Part shown: positions 51,157 to 64,000 of the stretch, one piece after another
Numbering within the stretch: position 1 is the first letter of the stretch
Layout of the letters: every line of letters starts with the position of its first letter
Assembly (NCBI RefSeq): GCF_023701695.1
Contig: NZ_JAJOZC010000001.1
Coordinates: 5,951,894-6,015,893, forward strand
Direction of reading: 5' to 3'
Length of the DNA stretch: 64,000 bases
Origin: Streptomyces sp. RKAG290
Lineage (GTDB): Bacteria > Actinomycetota > Actinomycetes > Streptomycetales > Streptomycetaceae
The notes under the pieces: generated by a model
What the model saw: only the letters and a program-made list of their open reading frames with translations
What the model was told of the DNA's origin: nothing
The model's database searches: none
Translations under genes and position numbers: made by a program

Positions 51157-52086
51157 ATGCAACCGATCATCATCGTCCTGATCATTCTGGTGGTGCTCGT
51201 CTTCATCGCTCTGATCAAGACGATCCAGGTGATCCCACAGGCCAGCGCCGCCATCGTGGAGCGTTTCGGCCGGTACACCCGCACCCTCAACGCAGGCCTG
51301 AACATCGTCGTTCCGTTCATCGACTCGATCCGCAACCGGATCGACCTGCGTGAACAGGTCGTCCCCTTCCCGCCGCAGCCGGTGATCACGCAGGACAACC
51401 TGGTGGTCAACATCGACACCGTCATCTACTACCAGGTGACCGACGCCCGCGCGGCCACGTACGAAGTCGCCAGCTACATCCAGGCCATCGAGCAGCTCAC
51501 CGTCACCACCCTCCGCAACATCATCGGCGGCATGGACCTGGAACGGACCCTCACCTCCCGCGAGGAGATCAACGCGGCCCTGCGCGGAGTCCTCGACGAG
51601 GCCACCGGCAAGTGGGGCATCCGCGTCAACCGCGTCGAGCTCAAGGCGATCGAGCCGCCCACCTCCATCCAGGACTCGATGGAGAAGCAGATGCGCGCCG
51701 ACCGTGACAAGCGCGCCGCGATCCTCCAGGCCGAAGGAACACGGCAGTCCGCGATCCTCACCGCGGAGGGCGAGAAGCAGTCCGCGATCCTGCGAGCCGA
51801 GGGCGAGGCCAAGGCGGCCGCCCTGCGCGCGGAGGGCGAGGCCCAGGCCGTCCGTACAGTCTTCGAGGCGATCCACGCCGGCGACCCGGACCAGAAGCTC
51901 CTCTCGTACCAGTACCTCCAGATGCTCCCGAAGATCGCCGAGGGCGACGCCAACAAGCTCTGGATCGTGCCCAGCGAGATCGGCGACGCCCTCAAGGGCC
52001 TCAGCGGCGCCTTCGGGAACCTCGGCACCGGCATGCCCGGCTTCAACACCGGCAAGGAACGCCGCGAGGAACCCCCGGTCGACTGA
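51157..52086 (+). CDS. SPFH/Band-7 domain membrane protein (QmcA-like)
   Basis: The 309-residue protein has an N-terminal helix (IIIVLIILVVLVFIALIKTI), an SPFH domain (VERFGRYTRTLNAGLNIVVP; QDNLVVNIDTVIYYQVTD) and a coiled-coil region with repeated AEGE units (ILQAEGTRQSAILTAEGEKQ). It oligomerises into membrane scaffolds and is paired with the NfeD protein before it. AAGGACACGAGG lies upstream of the ATG. Confidence 0.92.
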   Translation: MQPIIIVLIILVVLVFIALIKTIQVIPQASAAIVERFGRYTRTLNAGLNIVVPFIDSIRNRIDLREQVVPFPPQPVITQDNLVVNIDTVIYYQVTDARAATYEVASYIQAIEQLTVTTLRNIIGGMDLERTLTSREEINAALRGVLDEATGKWGIRVNRVELKAIEPPTSIQDSMEKQMRADRDKRAAILQAEGTRQSAILTAEGEKQSAILRAEGEAKAAALRAEGEAQAVRTVFEAIHAGDPDQKLLSYQYLQMLPKIAEGDANKLWIVPSEIGDALKGLSGAFGNLGTGMPGFNTGKERREEPPVD

Positions 52087-52103
52087 CCCGCACACCCCCT
52101 CGG

Positions 52104-52134
52104 GCATGATCGGTGCACCAAACACCGATCATGC
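52104..52134. promoter_or_regulatory. Perfect 12-bp inverted repeat between SPFH and TSUP genes
   Basis: GCATGATCGGTG and CACCGATCATGC are exact complements with a 7-base loop, 17 bases after the SPFH stop and 14 before the TSUP start. It may be a terminator, operator or translational switch. Confidence 0.45.
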
Positions 52135-52148
52135 GCGGGGGATTCGGA

Positions 52149-52916
52149 ATGACCATCTGGGAGATGCTCGCGGTCTTCGTCGCGGGCATCAGCGCCGGCA
52201 CGATCAACACGATCGTGGGCTCGGGCACGCTGATCACCTTCCCGGTGCTGCTCGCCACCGGTCTGCCCCCGGTCACCGCGACCGTCTCCAACGCACTCGG
52301 CCTGATCCCCGGCTCCATCAGCGGCGCGATCGGCTACCGCAAGGAGCTCGAAGGCCAGCGGCCGCGCGTCCTCAAACTCGCCGTCGGCGCCCTCATCGGC
52401 GGTCTGACCGGCGCCACCCTGCTGCTCGCGCTGCCCTCCACGGCCTTCGAGACCATCGTGCCGATCCTGGTCGCCATGGCCCTCGTCCTGGTCATCCTGC
52501 AACCACGCATCAGCAAAGCGGTCCAGCGCCGGCGCGGACGCACCGGCATCCCGGCCCGTCCCGACGGCGGCCCGCTGCTCTTCGTCGGACTGATGCTCGC
52601 CAGTGTCTACGGCGGCTACTTCACCGCCGCCCAGGGGATCATCTACCTCTCCCTGATGGGCATGCTGCTCGACGACACCATGCAGCGCCTCAACGCCGTG
52701 AAGAACGTCCTGGCCGCCGTCGTCAACAGCGTCGCCGCGCTCTTCTTCCTCTTCGTCGCGGACTTCGACTGGACGGCCGTCGTACTGATCGCGGTCGGCT
52801 CCGCACTGGGCGGCCAGATCGGCGCCACGGTCGGCCGCCGGCTGAGCCCCAGCATTCTGCGCGCGCTCATCGTCACCGTCGGCACGGTCGCCATCGTCCA
52901 GCTGCTGCTCCGCTGA
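52149..52916 (+). CDS. TSUP/TauE-SafE-family membrane transporter
   Basis: ATG 52149 follows GGGGGA; an ATG at 52113 lies inside the inverted repeat and is less likely. The 255-residue protein has about eight helices and the family repeat: AGISAGTINTIVGSGTLITF in the first half and GYFTAAQGIIYLSLMGMLLD in the second. These transporters export sulphite or other organosulphur anions. Confidence 0.9.
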   Translation: MTIWEMLAVFVAGISAGTINTIVGSGTLITFPVLLATGLPPVTATVSNALGLIPGSISGAIGYRKELEGQRPRVLKLAVGALIGGLTGATLLLALPSTAFETIVPILVAMALVLVILQPRISKAVQRRRGRTGIPARPDGGPLLFVGLMLASVYGGYFTAAQGIIYLSLMGMLLDDTMQRLNAVKNVLAAVVNSVAALFFLFVADFDWTAVVLIAVGSALGGQIGATVGRRLSPSILRALIVTVGTVAIVQLLLR

Positions 52917-52977
52917 CGCACGGAAGCCCGCCTCCCCACGGAGACGGGCCTCGGGTACGTCACCAGGCGTACGGCAC

Positions 52978-53484
52978 CTACGCCGCGGACTGGGCCAGCC
53001 ATTCCGGCAGCGCCGACCGGTCACCGGCACCCAGCGCCAGCAGCATCGCATCCGCCGGGGTGGGCACGAACGGCTGCCGCAGCAGCGGCATCCCCGCCTG
53101 CTCCGGCGTACGGGCCGCCTTGCGGTGGTTGTCCTCGGCGCAGGAGGCCACCGTGTTGAGCCAGGTGTCCTGACCCCCCTGAGCCCGCGGCACCACGTGG
53201 TCGACGGTGCTCGCCCGCCGCCCGCAGTACGCGCACCGGTGCTGGTCCCGTATCAGCACGCCCCTTCTGGACCACGGAGCCTGTCTTCGGAACGGCACGC
53301 GTACGTACCGGCAGAGCCTGATCACGCGGGGCACCGGAATGTCCACGGCGGCACCACGCATACGGAGGCCGGGGTGCGACTGCTCGACGACGGCCTTGTC
53401 CTGCAGAATCAGCACCACCGCACGGTTCAGCGTCACCGTCGACAGCGGCTCGAAGCTCGCATTCAGCACCAGCGTGTCCCGCAT
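52978..53484 (-). CDS. HNH endonuclease
   Basis: ATG 53484 (MRDTLVLNASFEPLSTVTLN) follows GGGAGG and is preferred to a longer frame. The 168-residue protein has the HNH site as RDQHRCAYCGRRASTVDHVV with later DTWLNTVASCAEDNHRKAAR, plus two CxxC-type zinc pairs. This small HNH protein is widespread in Actinobacteria; it may act in repair, but its target is unknown. Confidence 0.87.
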   Translation of the reverse strand: MRDTLVLNASFEPLSTVTLNRAVVLILQDKAVVEQSHPGLRMRGAAVDIPVPRVIRLCRYVRVPFRRQAPWSRRGVLIRDQHRCAYCGRRASTVDHVVPRAQGGQDTWLNTVASCAEDNHRKAARTPEQAGMPLLRQPFVPTPADAMLLALGAGDRSALPEWLAQSAA

Positions 53485-53566
53485 CCCGCCCACCTCCCGT
53501 GTGCCGCCTGCCTCCTGGCAGGCCCGGATCAACTCTGGCCGGGCAGGCCGTGATGGACAACGCAAT

Positions 53567-53609
53567 AAAAAATGCCCTGCCCTGATCTCTCCAAGACCAG
53601 GGCAGGGCA
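53567..53609 (-). terminator. Rho-independent terminator of the PEBP gene
   Basis: TGCCCTGCCCTG (53573-53584) and CAGGGCAGGGCA (53598-53609) form a 12-bp stem; on the minus strand it is followed by six T (53567-53572), a rare clear U-tract. Confidence 0.85.
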
Positions 53610-53622
53610 AACAGGGGTGGAA

Positions 53623-54171
53623 CTATCGACTTTGCGCGCTCTCTGCGGGCTCCGCGTACTCACCGATCAGCTGGGCACGGCCGAGCGTGTGGAACCGCAG
53701 GTTGAAACCGACGACCGCGGGCGACACGTCGCTGTCGATACCGAGCTTCTCGCTGTCCACCGCGTACACGGTGAACACATAGCGGTGGTTCTCGCCGGGC
53801 GGCGGCGCGGCACCGCCGAATTCCTTCGACCCGTAGTCGTTACGGACCTGCACGGCGCCCGCGGGCAGCCCTTCGAACCTGCCGCTGCCCGCACCCGCCG
53901 GGAGCTCCGTGACCGACGCCGGGATGTCGAAGACCACCCAGTGCCAGAACCCGCTGCCCGTCGGGGCATCCGGGTCGAAGCACGTCACGGCGAAACTCTT
54001 CGTCCCGGCCGGGAACTCCTCCCACCGCAGCTGCGGCGAGGTGTTCCCCGCCGCGAGCACCTGTGCATCCGCAAGCACGGCCCCCGGGGCGACGTCCTCG
54101 CTCACCACGGTGAACGAGGGGACCTCGGGATGGAAGTCGTGCGGCAACGGGGCCCTCTTCGGCTCGGTCAC
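53623..54171 (-). CDS. YbhB/YbcL-family (PEBP, Raf kinase inhibitor-like) protein
   Basis: A 182-residue protein starting at GTG 54171 after AGGAGAGG. It has the PEBP ligand site: AGNTSPQLRWEEFPAGTKSF and VTCFDPDAPTGSGFWHWVVF, ending LDLVIGEYAEP-like sequence. Bacterial PEBPs bind small anions or phospholipid; function is not known. A U-tract terminator follows. Confidence 0.93.
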   Translation of the reverse strand: MTEPKRAPLPHDFHPEVPSFTVVSEDVAPGAVLADAQVLAAGNTSPQLRWEEFPAGTKSFAVTCFDPDAPTGSGFWHWVVFDIPASVTELPAGAGSGRFEGLPAGAVQVRNDYGSKEFGGAAPPPGENHRYVFTVYAVDSEKLGIDSDVSPAVVGFNLRFHTLGRAQLIGEYAEPAESAQSR

Positions 54172-54304
54172 GTCAGCACCTCTCCTGGATCGGTTGCAGG
54201 TCTCCCACCGACCCTAAGGGCTCTTCCGTGATCCCTTGCGGGCGCACGCGCACAGCTGTGTGGATCATGTCGGGCTCGCGGCGCCCGAACCGCACGAGGA
54301 GACG

Positions 54305-55087
54305 CTAGAGCCAGTTGCGCTGGCCGCCGACCTGGGCGAGCCACTGGTTCAGATACGCCGCCCAGTCGGTCCCCTGGTAGTCGTTCAGCCCCACCTTGAA
54401 GGCGCGGTAGGAGTCGCTGCCCTCACTGAAGAGACCCGGCTTCTTGTCCATCTCCACCACGACGTCCATCTCGCGGTCGTCCGCGACGAACGTCAGCTCG
54501 ACCTGGTTCAGCCCCCGGTACTGCGACGGCGGGAAGAACTCGATCTCCTGGTAGAAGGGCAGCCGCTGACGCGTGCCGCGGATGTGGCCGCGCTCCATGT
54601 CCGCGCTGCGGAAGCCGAAGCCCAGCTGCCCGAAGGCGTCCAGGATGGCCTGCTGGGCCGGCAGCGGGTGCACGTTGATGGGGTCCAGGTCGCCCGAGTC
54701 CAGAGCCCGCGCGATCTCCAGCTCCGTGGTCACCCCGATGTTCATGCCGTGCAGGTTCTGGCCCGCGAACATCGTGATCGGCGTCTCCCACGGGATCTCG
54801 AGCCCGAACGGCACGACGTGCACCGCACCCGCCCGCACCTCGAACGCGCCGCCCAGCCGCAGCTTGGTGAACTCGATGTCCTGCTTGGTCTCCTGGTCCT
54901 GGCCCTCGACCTCGACCCTGGCCTGCAGACCGACGGAGAGTCCCTCGACCTGCTGGTCCACGGATCCGCCCTGGATCCGCACCTCGCCCTGGACAACCCC
55001 ACCCGGTACGACGTTGAGCTCGGTCAGCTCCGTCTCCACCGAAGCACCACCGGCGCCCATGCTCGCGAGCAGTCGCTTGAAGCCCAT
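54305..55087 (-). CDS. SpoOM-family sporulation-control protein
   Basis: ATG 55087 (MGFKRLLASMGAGGASVETE) follows AAGGAGGAG. The 260-residue protein has the arrestin-like SpoOM fold: VVPGGVVQGEVRIQGGSVDQ, FEVRAGAVHVVPFGLEIPWE and QYRGLNQVELTFVADDREMD. In Bacillus, Spo0M affects sporulation and cytoskeleton; here a role in development is plausible. It is divergent from the glycosylase gene. Confidence 0.93.
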   Translation of the reverse strand: MGFKRLLASMGAGGASVETELTELNVVPGGVVQGEVRIQGGSVDQQVEGLSVGLQARVEVEGQDQETKQDIEFTKLRLGGAFEVRAGAVHVVPFGLEIPWETPITMFAGQNLHGMNIGVTTELEIARALDSGDLDPINVHPLPAQQAILDAFGQLGFGFRSADMERGHIRGTRQRLPFYQEIEFFPPSQYRGLNQVELTFVADDREMDVVVEMDKKPGLFSEGSDSYRAFKVGLNDYQGTDWAAYLNQWLAQVGGQRNWL

Positions 55088-55160
55088 GTTCTCTCCTCCT
55101 TGGTCCTGACCCCTACATACGCGCCATGACCGTAGTCGGTTCCCGGTAACCTCGAACGTC

Positions 55161-55802
55161 ATGATCGATGGCCAGGACCGTACGCCGCTGACGCGGGACT
55201 TCTTCGACCGCCCCGTACTGGACGTGGCACCGGATCTGCTGGGCCGGACCCTGGTCCGCAGTACGCCCGACGGTCCCATCGAACTGCGCCTCACCGAGGT
55301 GGAGGCGTACGCGGGGGAGATCGACCCCGGATCACACGCGTTCCGCGGCCGGACCCCCCGCAACGGCGTGATGTTCGGACCGCCCGGTCACGCGTACGTC
55401 TACTTCACCTACGGCATGTGGCACTGTCTCAACCTGGTGTGCGGACCGGAAGGGATGGCGAGCGGTGTGCTGCTCAGGGCCGGCGACATCCGCAGGGGCG
55501 CCGACCTCACCCGTAAACGTCGAGTCTCGGCCCGCAATGACCGAGAACTGGCCAAAGGGCCGGCCCGCCTCGCGACGGCGCTCGATGTCGACCGGGCGCT
55601 CGACGGCACCGACGCGATCGCGCATCGAGGTGCGGAACTCTCCCTGCTGCACGGCACCCCGCCACCCCTCGACCAGGTACGCAACGGTCCGCGGACCGGG
55701 GTGGGCGGTGACGGGGCCACTCACCCGTGGCGTTTCTGGATCGACGGAGACCCCACGGTGAGCCCGTACCGGGCACACGCTCCACGCCGTCGGTCAACTT
55801 GA
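55161..55802 (+). CDS. DNA-3-methyladenine glycosylase (AAG/MPG type)
   Basis: A 213-residue protein beginning MIDGQDRTPLTRDFFDRPVL, probably leaderless because TAACCT (55147-55152) sits 8 bases before the ATG and no ribosome site is seen. It has the AAG fold signature: RLTEVEAYAGEIDPGSHAFR (catalytic Glu) and HAYVYFTYGMWHCLNLVCGP. It removes alkylated purines in base excision repair. The rRNA promoter region follows. Confidence 0.92.
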   Translation: MIDGQDRTPLTRDFFDRPVLDVAPDLLGRTLVRSTPDGPIELRLTEVEAYAGEIDPGSHAFRGRTPRNGVMFGPPGHAYVYFTYGMWHCLNLVCGPEGMASGVLLRAGDIRRGADLTRKRRVSARNDRELAKGPARLATALDVDRALDGTDAIAHRGAELSLLHGTPPPLDQVRNGPRTGVGGDGATHPWRFWIDGDPTVSPYRAHAPRRRST

Positions 55803-55994
55803 CTCGCCCTGGAGCGGCCCCTAATGTAGTCCGAGCCGCTTGAGACGGGTACAGCCAAAGGTTCGGTCCATCGGATCGAATGCCGGGCAACTCGAAGCGG
55901 CCAACCACTACTACGACTCACCTCACAAGGTGCGAATTTCGGCATGCCGAAATTCTGCCCACTGACTCGATTATGAGTCACCGGGGGAATCGGC

Positions 55995-56000
55995 TAAAGT
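55995..56000 (+). promoter_or_regulatory. rRNA promoter -10 element 1 (TAAAGT)
   Basis: TAAAGT is followed by GAACACGCCGAAAGGGAAAG, a motif that recurs in altered form after TAGAGT at 56099. No strong -35 is visible. Confidence 0.4.
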
Positions 56001-56098
56001 AGTGAACACGCCGAAAGGGAAAGCGCGAAAGTGAATTCCCCGAAAGCAATCCAGTAAGAATCCCGCTTCGACCGGGAATCGGACACGAAAGAGTCTGA

Positions 56099-56104
56099 TA
56101 GAGT
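56099..56104 (+). promoter_or_regulatory. rRNA promoter -10 element 2 (TAGAGT)
   Basis: TAGAGT lies 104 bases after TAAAGT and is followed by GGAAACGCAAGACCGAAGGG, related to the first unit, as expected of tandem rRNA promoters. Confidence 0.4.
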
Positions 56105-56392
56105 CGGAAACGCAAGACCGAAGGGAAGCGCCCGGAGGAAAGTCGCAGAAAATGTTCTGCGGTGAGTACAAAGAAAGCGTCCGTTCCTTGAGAACTCAAC
56201 AGCGTGCCAAAAGTCAACGCCAGATATGTTGATACCCCGACCTGCTTCGGCAGGTTCGAGGTTCCTTTGAAAGTCCTGCGAGGTCACTGACCTGGCAGGC
56301 AATGCACATAGCGAGGACACAGTGGACGGTCGGTCTTATTCCGACTTGATCGTTCCGCTCTCGTGTGTGTGATCCCGATTACGGGAAAACAT

Positions 56393-61368
<4,976 letters not shown>

Positions 61369-61458
61369 TTGTTCCCGGGTTGCGAACAGTTATCGCACCG
61401 GTTGAACAGCTTCACTAACTTAATTGAAAAGTGTGCTTGTTCGCTAGAACCCGATAGG

Positions 61459-61577
61459 GTTTCGGTGGTCATTGCGTTAGGGAAACGCCCGGTTACATTC
61501 CGAACCCGGAAGCTAAGCCTTTCAGCGCCGATGGTACTGCAGGGGGACCCTGTGGGAGAGTAGGACGCCGCCGAACA
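61459..61577 (+). rRNA. rrf: 5S ribosomal RNA
   Basis: About 119 bases from GTTTCGGTGGTCATTGCG to GGACGCCGCCGAACA. The usual Streptomyces 5S reads TGCAGGGGGGACCC with six G; here only five are present, which may be another homopolymer under-call. Confidence 0.94.
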
Positions 61578-61584
61578 ATCTTTG

Positions 61585-61633
61585 AAGGACCCTTGGTCCC
61601 AGCGTTCAACGCTGGGACCAAGGGTCCTTTTTG
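61585..61633 (+). terminator. rRNA operon terminator
   Basis: Arms AAGGACCCTTGGTCCCAGCG (61585-61604) and its exact complement (61610-61629) form a 20-bp stem with a 5-base loop, followed by T-rich sequence; a strong intrinsic terminator. Confidence 0.92.
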
Positions 61634-61704
61634 TTTTGTCGAAGCGCGTCGGATGTCCGGCTGCGCGAGAATGTCTGTAGTACCCGATGACAGGAGCACC
61701 ACCG

Positions 61705-64000
61705 ATGTCCACCAACTCTCCCGACGATCGTTCGGAGCGCGAGCCGCACCGCCGGGACGGCGGTGACCGGGGCGGCGTCAGCGGTGGTCGTGACGACCGG
61801 TCAGGCGGCCAGCGTCGGGACAACGACCGAGGTGGAAGCCGGCGTGACGACAGCCGGCCCACCCACAGCGGCGGTCCTCGTCGCGATGACAGTCGCCCCT
61901 CCAGCAGTGGTGGCGGCGGTTTCCGCCGTGACGACAACCGCGGCGGCGACCGGGACCGTGCCCCGCGGCGCGACGACAGCCGTGGCGGCTCGTCCGGTGG
62001 TGGTTTCCGCCGTGATGACAGCCGTGGTGGTTCGAGCGGTGGGGGTTTCCGCCGTGACGACCGGGGTGGTTCTGGCTCCTCCGGTGGTGGCTTCCGTCGC
62101 GACGACCGGGGCAGCTCCGGTTCGTCCGGTGGTGGGTTCCGTCGTGATGACCGTGGTGGTTCCGGTTCGTCCGGTGGTGGGTTCCGTCGTGATGACCGGG
62201 CTCCGCGTCGTGATGATGACCGTGGTGGGCGTTCCGGTGGTGGTTTCGAGCGGCGCGATGACCGGCCGCGTGGCCCCCGTCGCGACGACGACAGCCGTGG
62301 CGGCAGCACCGGCGGCGGTTTCCGCCGCGACGATAGCCGTGGTGGCTCTTCCGGCGGTGGCGGCGGCTTCCGCCGCGACGACAACCGCGGCGGTTCCTCC
62401 GGTGGTGGCTTCCGTCGCGACGACCGTGGTGGCTCCGGTTCTGCCGGTGGTGAGTTCCGTCGTGATGACCGGGGTGGCTCGGGTTCGTCCGGTGGTGGGT
62501 TCCGTCGTGATGACCGAGCTCCGCGTCGTGATGATGACCGTGGTGGGCGTTCCGGTGGTGGCTTCGAGCGGCGCGATGACCGGCCGCGTGGCCCCCGTCG
62601 CGACGACGACAACCGTGGCGGCAGCACCGGCGGCGGCTTCCGCCGCGACGATAGCCGTGGTGGCTCTTCCGGCGGTGGCGGCGGCTTCCGCCGCGACGAC
62701 AACCGCGGCGGTTCCTCCGGTGGCGGTTTCCGTCGTGATGACCGGGGCGGTTCTGGCTCGTCCGGTGGTGGGTTCCGTCGTGATGACCGGGCTCCGCGTC
62801 GTGATGATGACCGTGGTGGGCGTTCCGGTGGTGGCTTCGAGCGGCGTGACGACGGGCCGCGTGGCCCCCGTCGCGACGACGACAGCCGTGGTGGCAGCAC
62901 CGGCGGCGGTTTCCGCCGCGATGACAGCCGTTCCTCCAGCAGTGGCGGCGGCTTCCGACGCGACGACAACCGCGGCGGCGACCGGGACCGTGCCCCGCGG
63001 CGCGACGACAACCGTGGCGGCTCCTCCGGCGGCGGTTTCCGCCGTGATGACAGCCGTGGTGGTTCCAGCGGTGGTGGCTTCCGGCGCGATGACAGCCGTG
63101 GTGGCTCCTCCGGCGGCGGTTTCCGCCGTGATGACAGCCGTGGTGGTTCCAGCGGTGGCGGTTTCCGGCGCGATGACAGCCGTGGTGGCTCCTCCGGTGG
63201 TGGCTTCCGGCGCGATGACAGCCGTGGCGGTTCCAGCGGTGGCGGCTTCCGCGGTCGGCGGGACGAAGGCGACCGGGGCGGCTACCGCGGCCGCGACGAC
63301 CGTGGTGGGTACGAGCGTCGGGACGAGCGCGAGCGTGAGCCGATCAAGCGCCTGCCCATCCCCGACGAGGTCACCGGTCACGAGATCGACAAGGACGTCC
63401 GGCAGGAGCTGATGAGCCTGCCCAAGACCCTGGCCGAGGATGTCGCCAGGAACCTGGTCATGGTGGCGCGGCTGCTCGACGAGGACCCCGAGCAGGCGTA
63501 CGCGTACTCGCGTATCGCCCTGCGACTGGCCTCGCGGGTCGCAGCTGTGCGTGAGGCGGCGGGCTTCGCGGCCTACGCGACGCAGAAGTATGCGGAGGCG
63601 CTGGCGGAGTTCCGGGCGTCCCGTCGGATGACCGGTTCCGTGGAGCTGTGGCCGGTCATGGCCGACTGCGAGCGCGGCCTCGGCCGGCCGGAGCGGGCGA
63701 TGGCCATGGCCGGTGAGCCCGAGGTGCAGAAGCTGGACAAGGCCGGACAGGTCGAGATGCGTCTGGTCGCCGCCGGCGCCCGTCGGGACATGGGGCAGAT
63801 CGATGCCGCCATCGTGACCCTCCAGAGTTCCGAGCTGGCCTCCAGCGCCGTCCACCCCTGGACGCCGCGACTGCGTTATGCGTACGCGGACGCGCTGCTG
63901 GCCGCCGGTCGCGAGGACGAGGCGCGTGAGTGGTTCGGGAAGGCCCTGGAGGCCGACAAGGACGGCTCCACCGACGCGTCGGACCGGCTCGCCGAGCTGG
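61705..64000 (+). CDS. RGG/FRRDD-repeat protein with C-terminal TPR-like domain, cut by window edge
   Basis: ATG 61705 opens MSTNSPDDRSEREPHRRDGG and the frame stays open to the window end (765 residues seen), so the gene continues outside. Residues about 12-545 are low complexity, built of units such as GGGFRRDDRGGSGSS with Arg, Gly, Asp and Ser, an RGG-type disordered region likely to bind RNA. From about residue 546 a folded part begins (PIKRLPIPDEVTGHEIDKDV) with TPR-like helices (FAAYATQKYAEALAEFRAS, ALLAAGREDEAREWFGKALE). The gene follows the rRNA terminator by 72 bases and is not part of that operon. Function is unknown; an RNA or ribosome-linked role is inference. Confidence 0.85.
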   Translation, partial: MSTNSPDDRSEREPHRRDGGDRGGVSGGRDDRSGGQRRDNDRGGSRRDDSRPTHSGGPRRDDSRPSSSGGGGFRRDDNRGGDRDRAPRRDDSRGGSSGGGFRRDDSRGGSSGGGFRRDDRGGSGSSGGGFRRDDRGSSGSSGGGFRRDDRGGSGSSGGGFRRDDRAPRRDDDRGGRSGGGFERRDDRPRGPRRDDDSRGGSTGGGFRRDDSRGGSSGGGGGFRRDDNRGGSSGGGFRRDDRGGSGSAGGEFRRDDRGGSGSSGGGFRRDDRAPRRDDDRGGRSGGGFERRDDRPRGPRRDDDNRGGSTGGGFRRDDSRGGSSGGGGGFRRDDNRGGSSGGGFRRDDRGGSGSSGGGFRRDDRAPRRDDDRGGRSGGGFERRDDGPRGPRRDDDSRGGSTGGGFRRDDSRSSSSGGGFRRDDNRGGDRDRAPRRDDNRGGSSGGGFRRDDSRGGSSGGGFRRDDSRGGSSGGGFRRDDSRGGSSGGGFRRDDSRGGSSGGGFRRDDSRGGSSGGGFRGRRDEGDRGGYRGRDDRGGYERRDEREREPIKRLPIPDEVTGHEIDKDVRQELMSLPKTLAEDVARNLVMVARLLDEDPEQAYAYSRIALRLASRVAAVREAAGFAAYATQKYAEALAEFRASRRMTGSVELWPVMADCERGLGRPERAMAMAGEPEVQKLDKAGQVEMRLVAAGARRDMGQIDAAIVTLQSSELASSAVHPWTPRLRYAYADALLAAGREDEAREWFGKALEADKDGSTDASDRLAEL

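Larger units (their letters stand above)
55803..56392 (+). other. rRNA operon promoter and leader region
   Basis: This 590-base stretch has no gene. It is richer in A/T than its surroundings and holds two promoter-like units at 55995 and 56099 and the 5' arm of the 16S processing stem (GTGC at 56204-56207, AGTCAACG at 56212-56219). TTGAGAACTCAACAG occurs at 56189-56203; its TTGAGAACT core recurs before 23S at 58192-58200. Confidence 0.75.

Noticed and set aside
62000..63250. CRISPR-like series of short repeats
   Set aside because: The repeats are in-frame codons (FRRDD, GGG, RGG) without unique spacers of constant length, so they are protein repeats.
61801..63855. 684-codon open frame on the minus strand, rich in Thr/Ala/Val
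   Set aside because: It is the complement of the RGG-repeat gene; G+C-rich repeats keep all frames open. The + frame has the folded TPR end and the ribosome-linked context.

Overview
The window is high-GC actinobacterial chromosome, almost certainly Streptomyces. Evidence is the strong G/C bias at third codon positions, frequent GTG starts and 4-base ATGA/GTGA gene overlaps. It also carries a ChpE-type chaplin, a sporulation-control SpoOM protein, a divergent Asp23-type cluster, and a 16S-23S-5S operon with no tRNA in its spacers. Gene content is mostly core chromosome. I see no insertion sequence, prophage, CRISPR array, attachment site or replication origin.

Layout. 1-7.5 kb: a truncated zinc metallopeptidase, an ABC-F ATPase with a candidate leader peptide, a tiny HTH protein, an enoyl-CoA hydratase, and the Asp23/AmaP envelope-stress cluster. 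7.6-13.2 kb (mostly minus): SDR, GH15 enzyme, SURF1, Cys-rich mini-protein, exonuclease-BRCT and a TetR repressor. 13.3-17.5 kb: a TetR-controlled, translationally coupled operon of unknown substrate (acetoacetate decarboxylase-like protein, SDR, two amidohydrolases). 17.5-29 kb: VIT transporter, sterol desaturase-like protein, YhhN, alcohol dehydrogenase, CoA-transferase, secreted subtilase, acetate symporter pair, moaA and small stress/membrane proteins. 29-35 kb: tyrS, tldE, tldD, then fabG-fabI. 35-46 kb: GntR/MFS pair with a 39-residue mini-protein, SixA-like phosphatase, serB, an FHA-FHA-ABC transporter, a secreted transglycosylase, queA and an SDR. 46-56 kb: GAF histidine kinase and NarL regulator beside chpE, ABC ATPase, NfeD, SPFH, TSUP, HNH, PEBP, SpoOM and 3-methyladenine glycosylase. 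56-61.6 kb: the rRNA operon. 61.7-64 kb: a protein with more than 500 residues of RGG/FRRDD repeats joined to a TPR-like domain, running off the window.

The main caveat is sequence quality. Twelve frameshifts in eleven genes, including tyrS, fabG and serB, are each a net loss of one base and almost all lie in a short G or C run. This is the signature of homopolymer under-calling, not of gene decay. I annotate these loci over their full restored extent.

The best candidates for new biology are the TetR/amidohydrolase operon with two perfect GTAAC-N3-GTTAC operators, the RGG-TPR protein beside the rRNA operon, the GntR/MFS/mini-protein unit with a perfect operator, short leader ORFs before the ABC-F gene and chpE, and a dispersed intergenic hairpin element.
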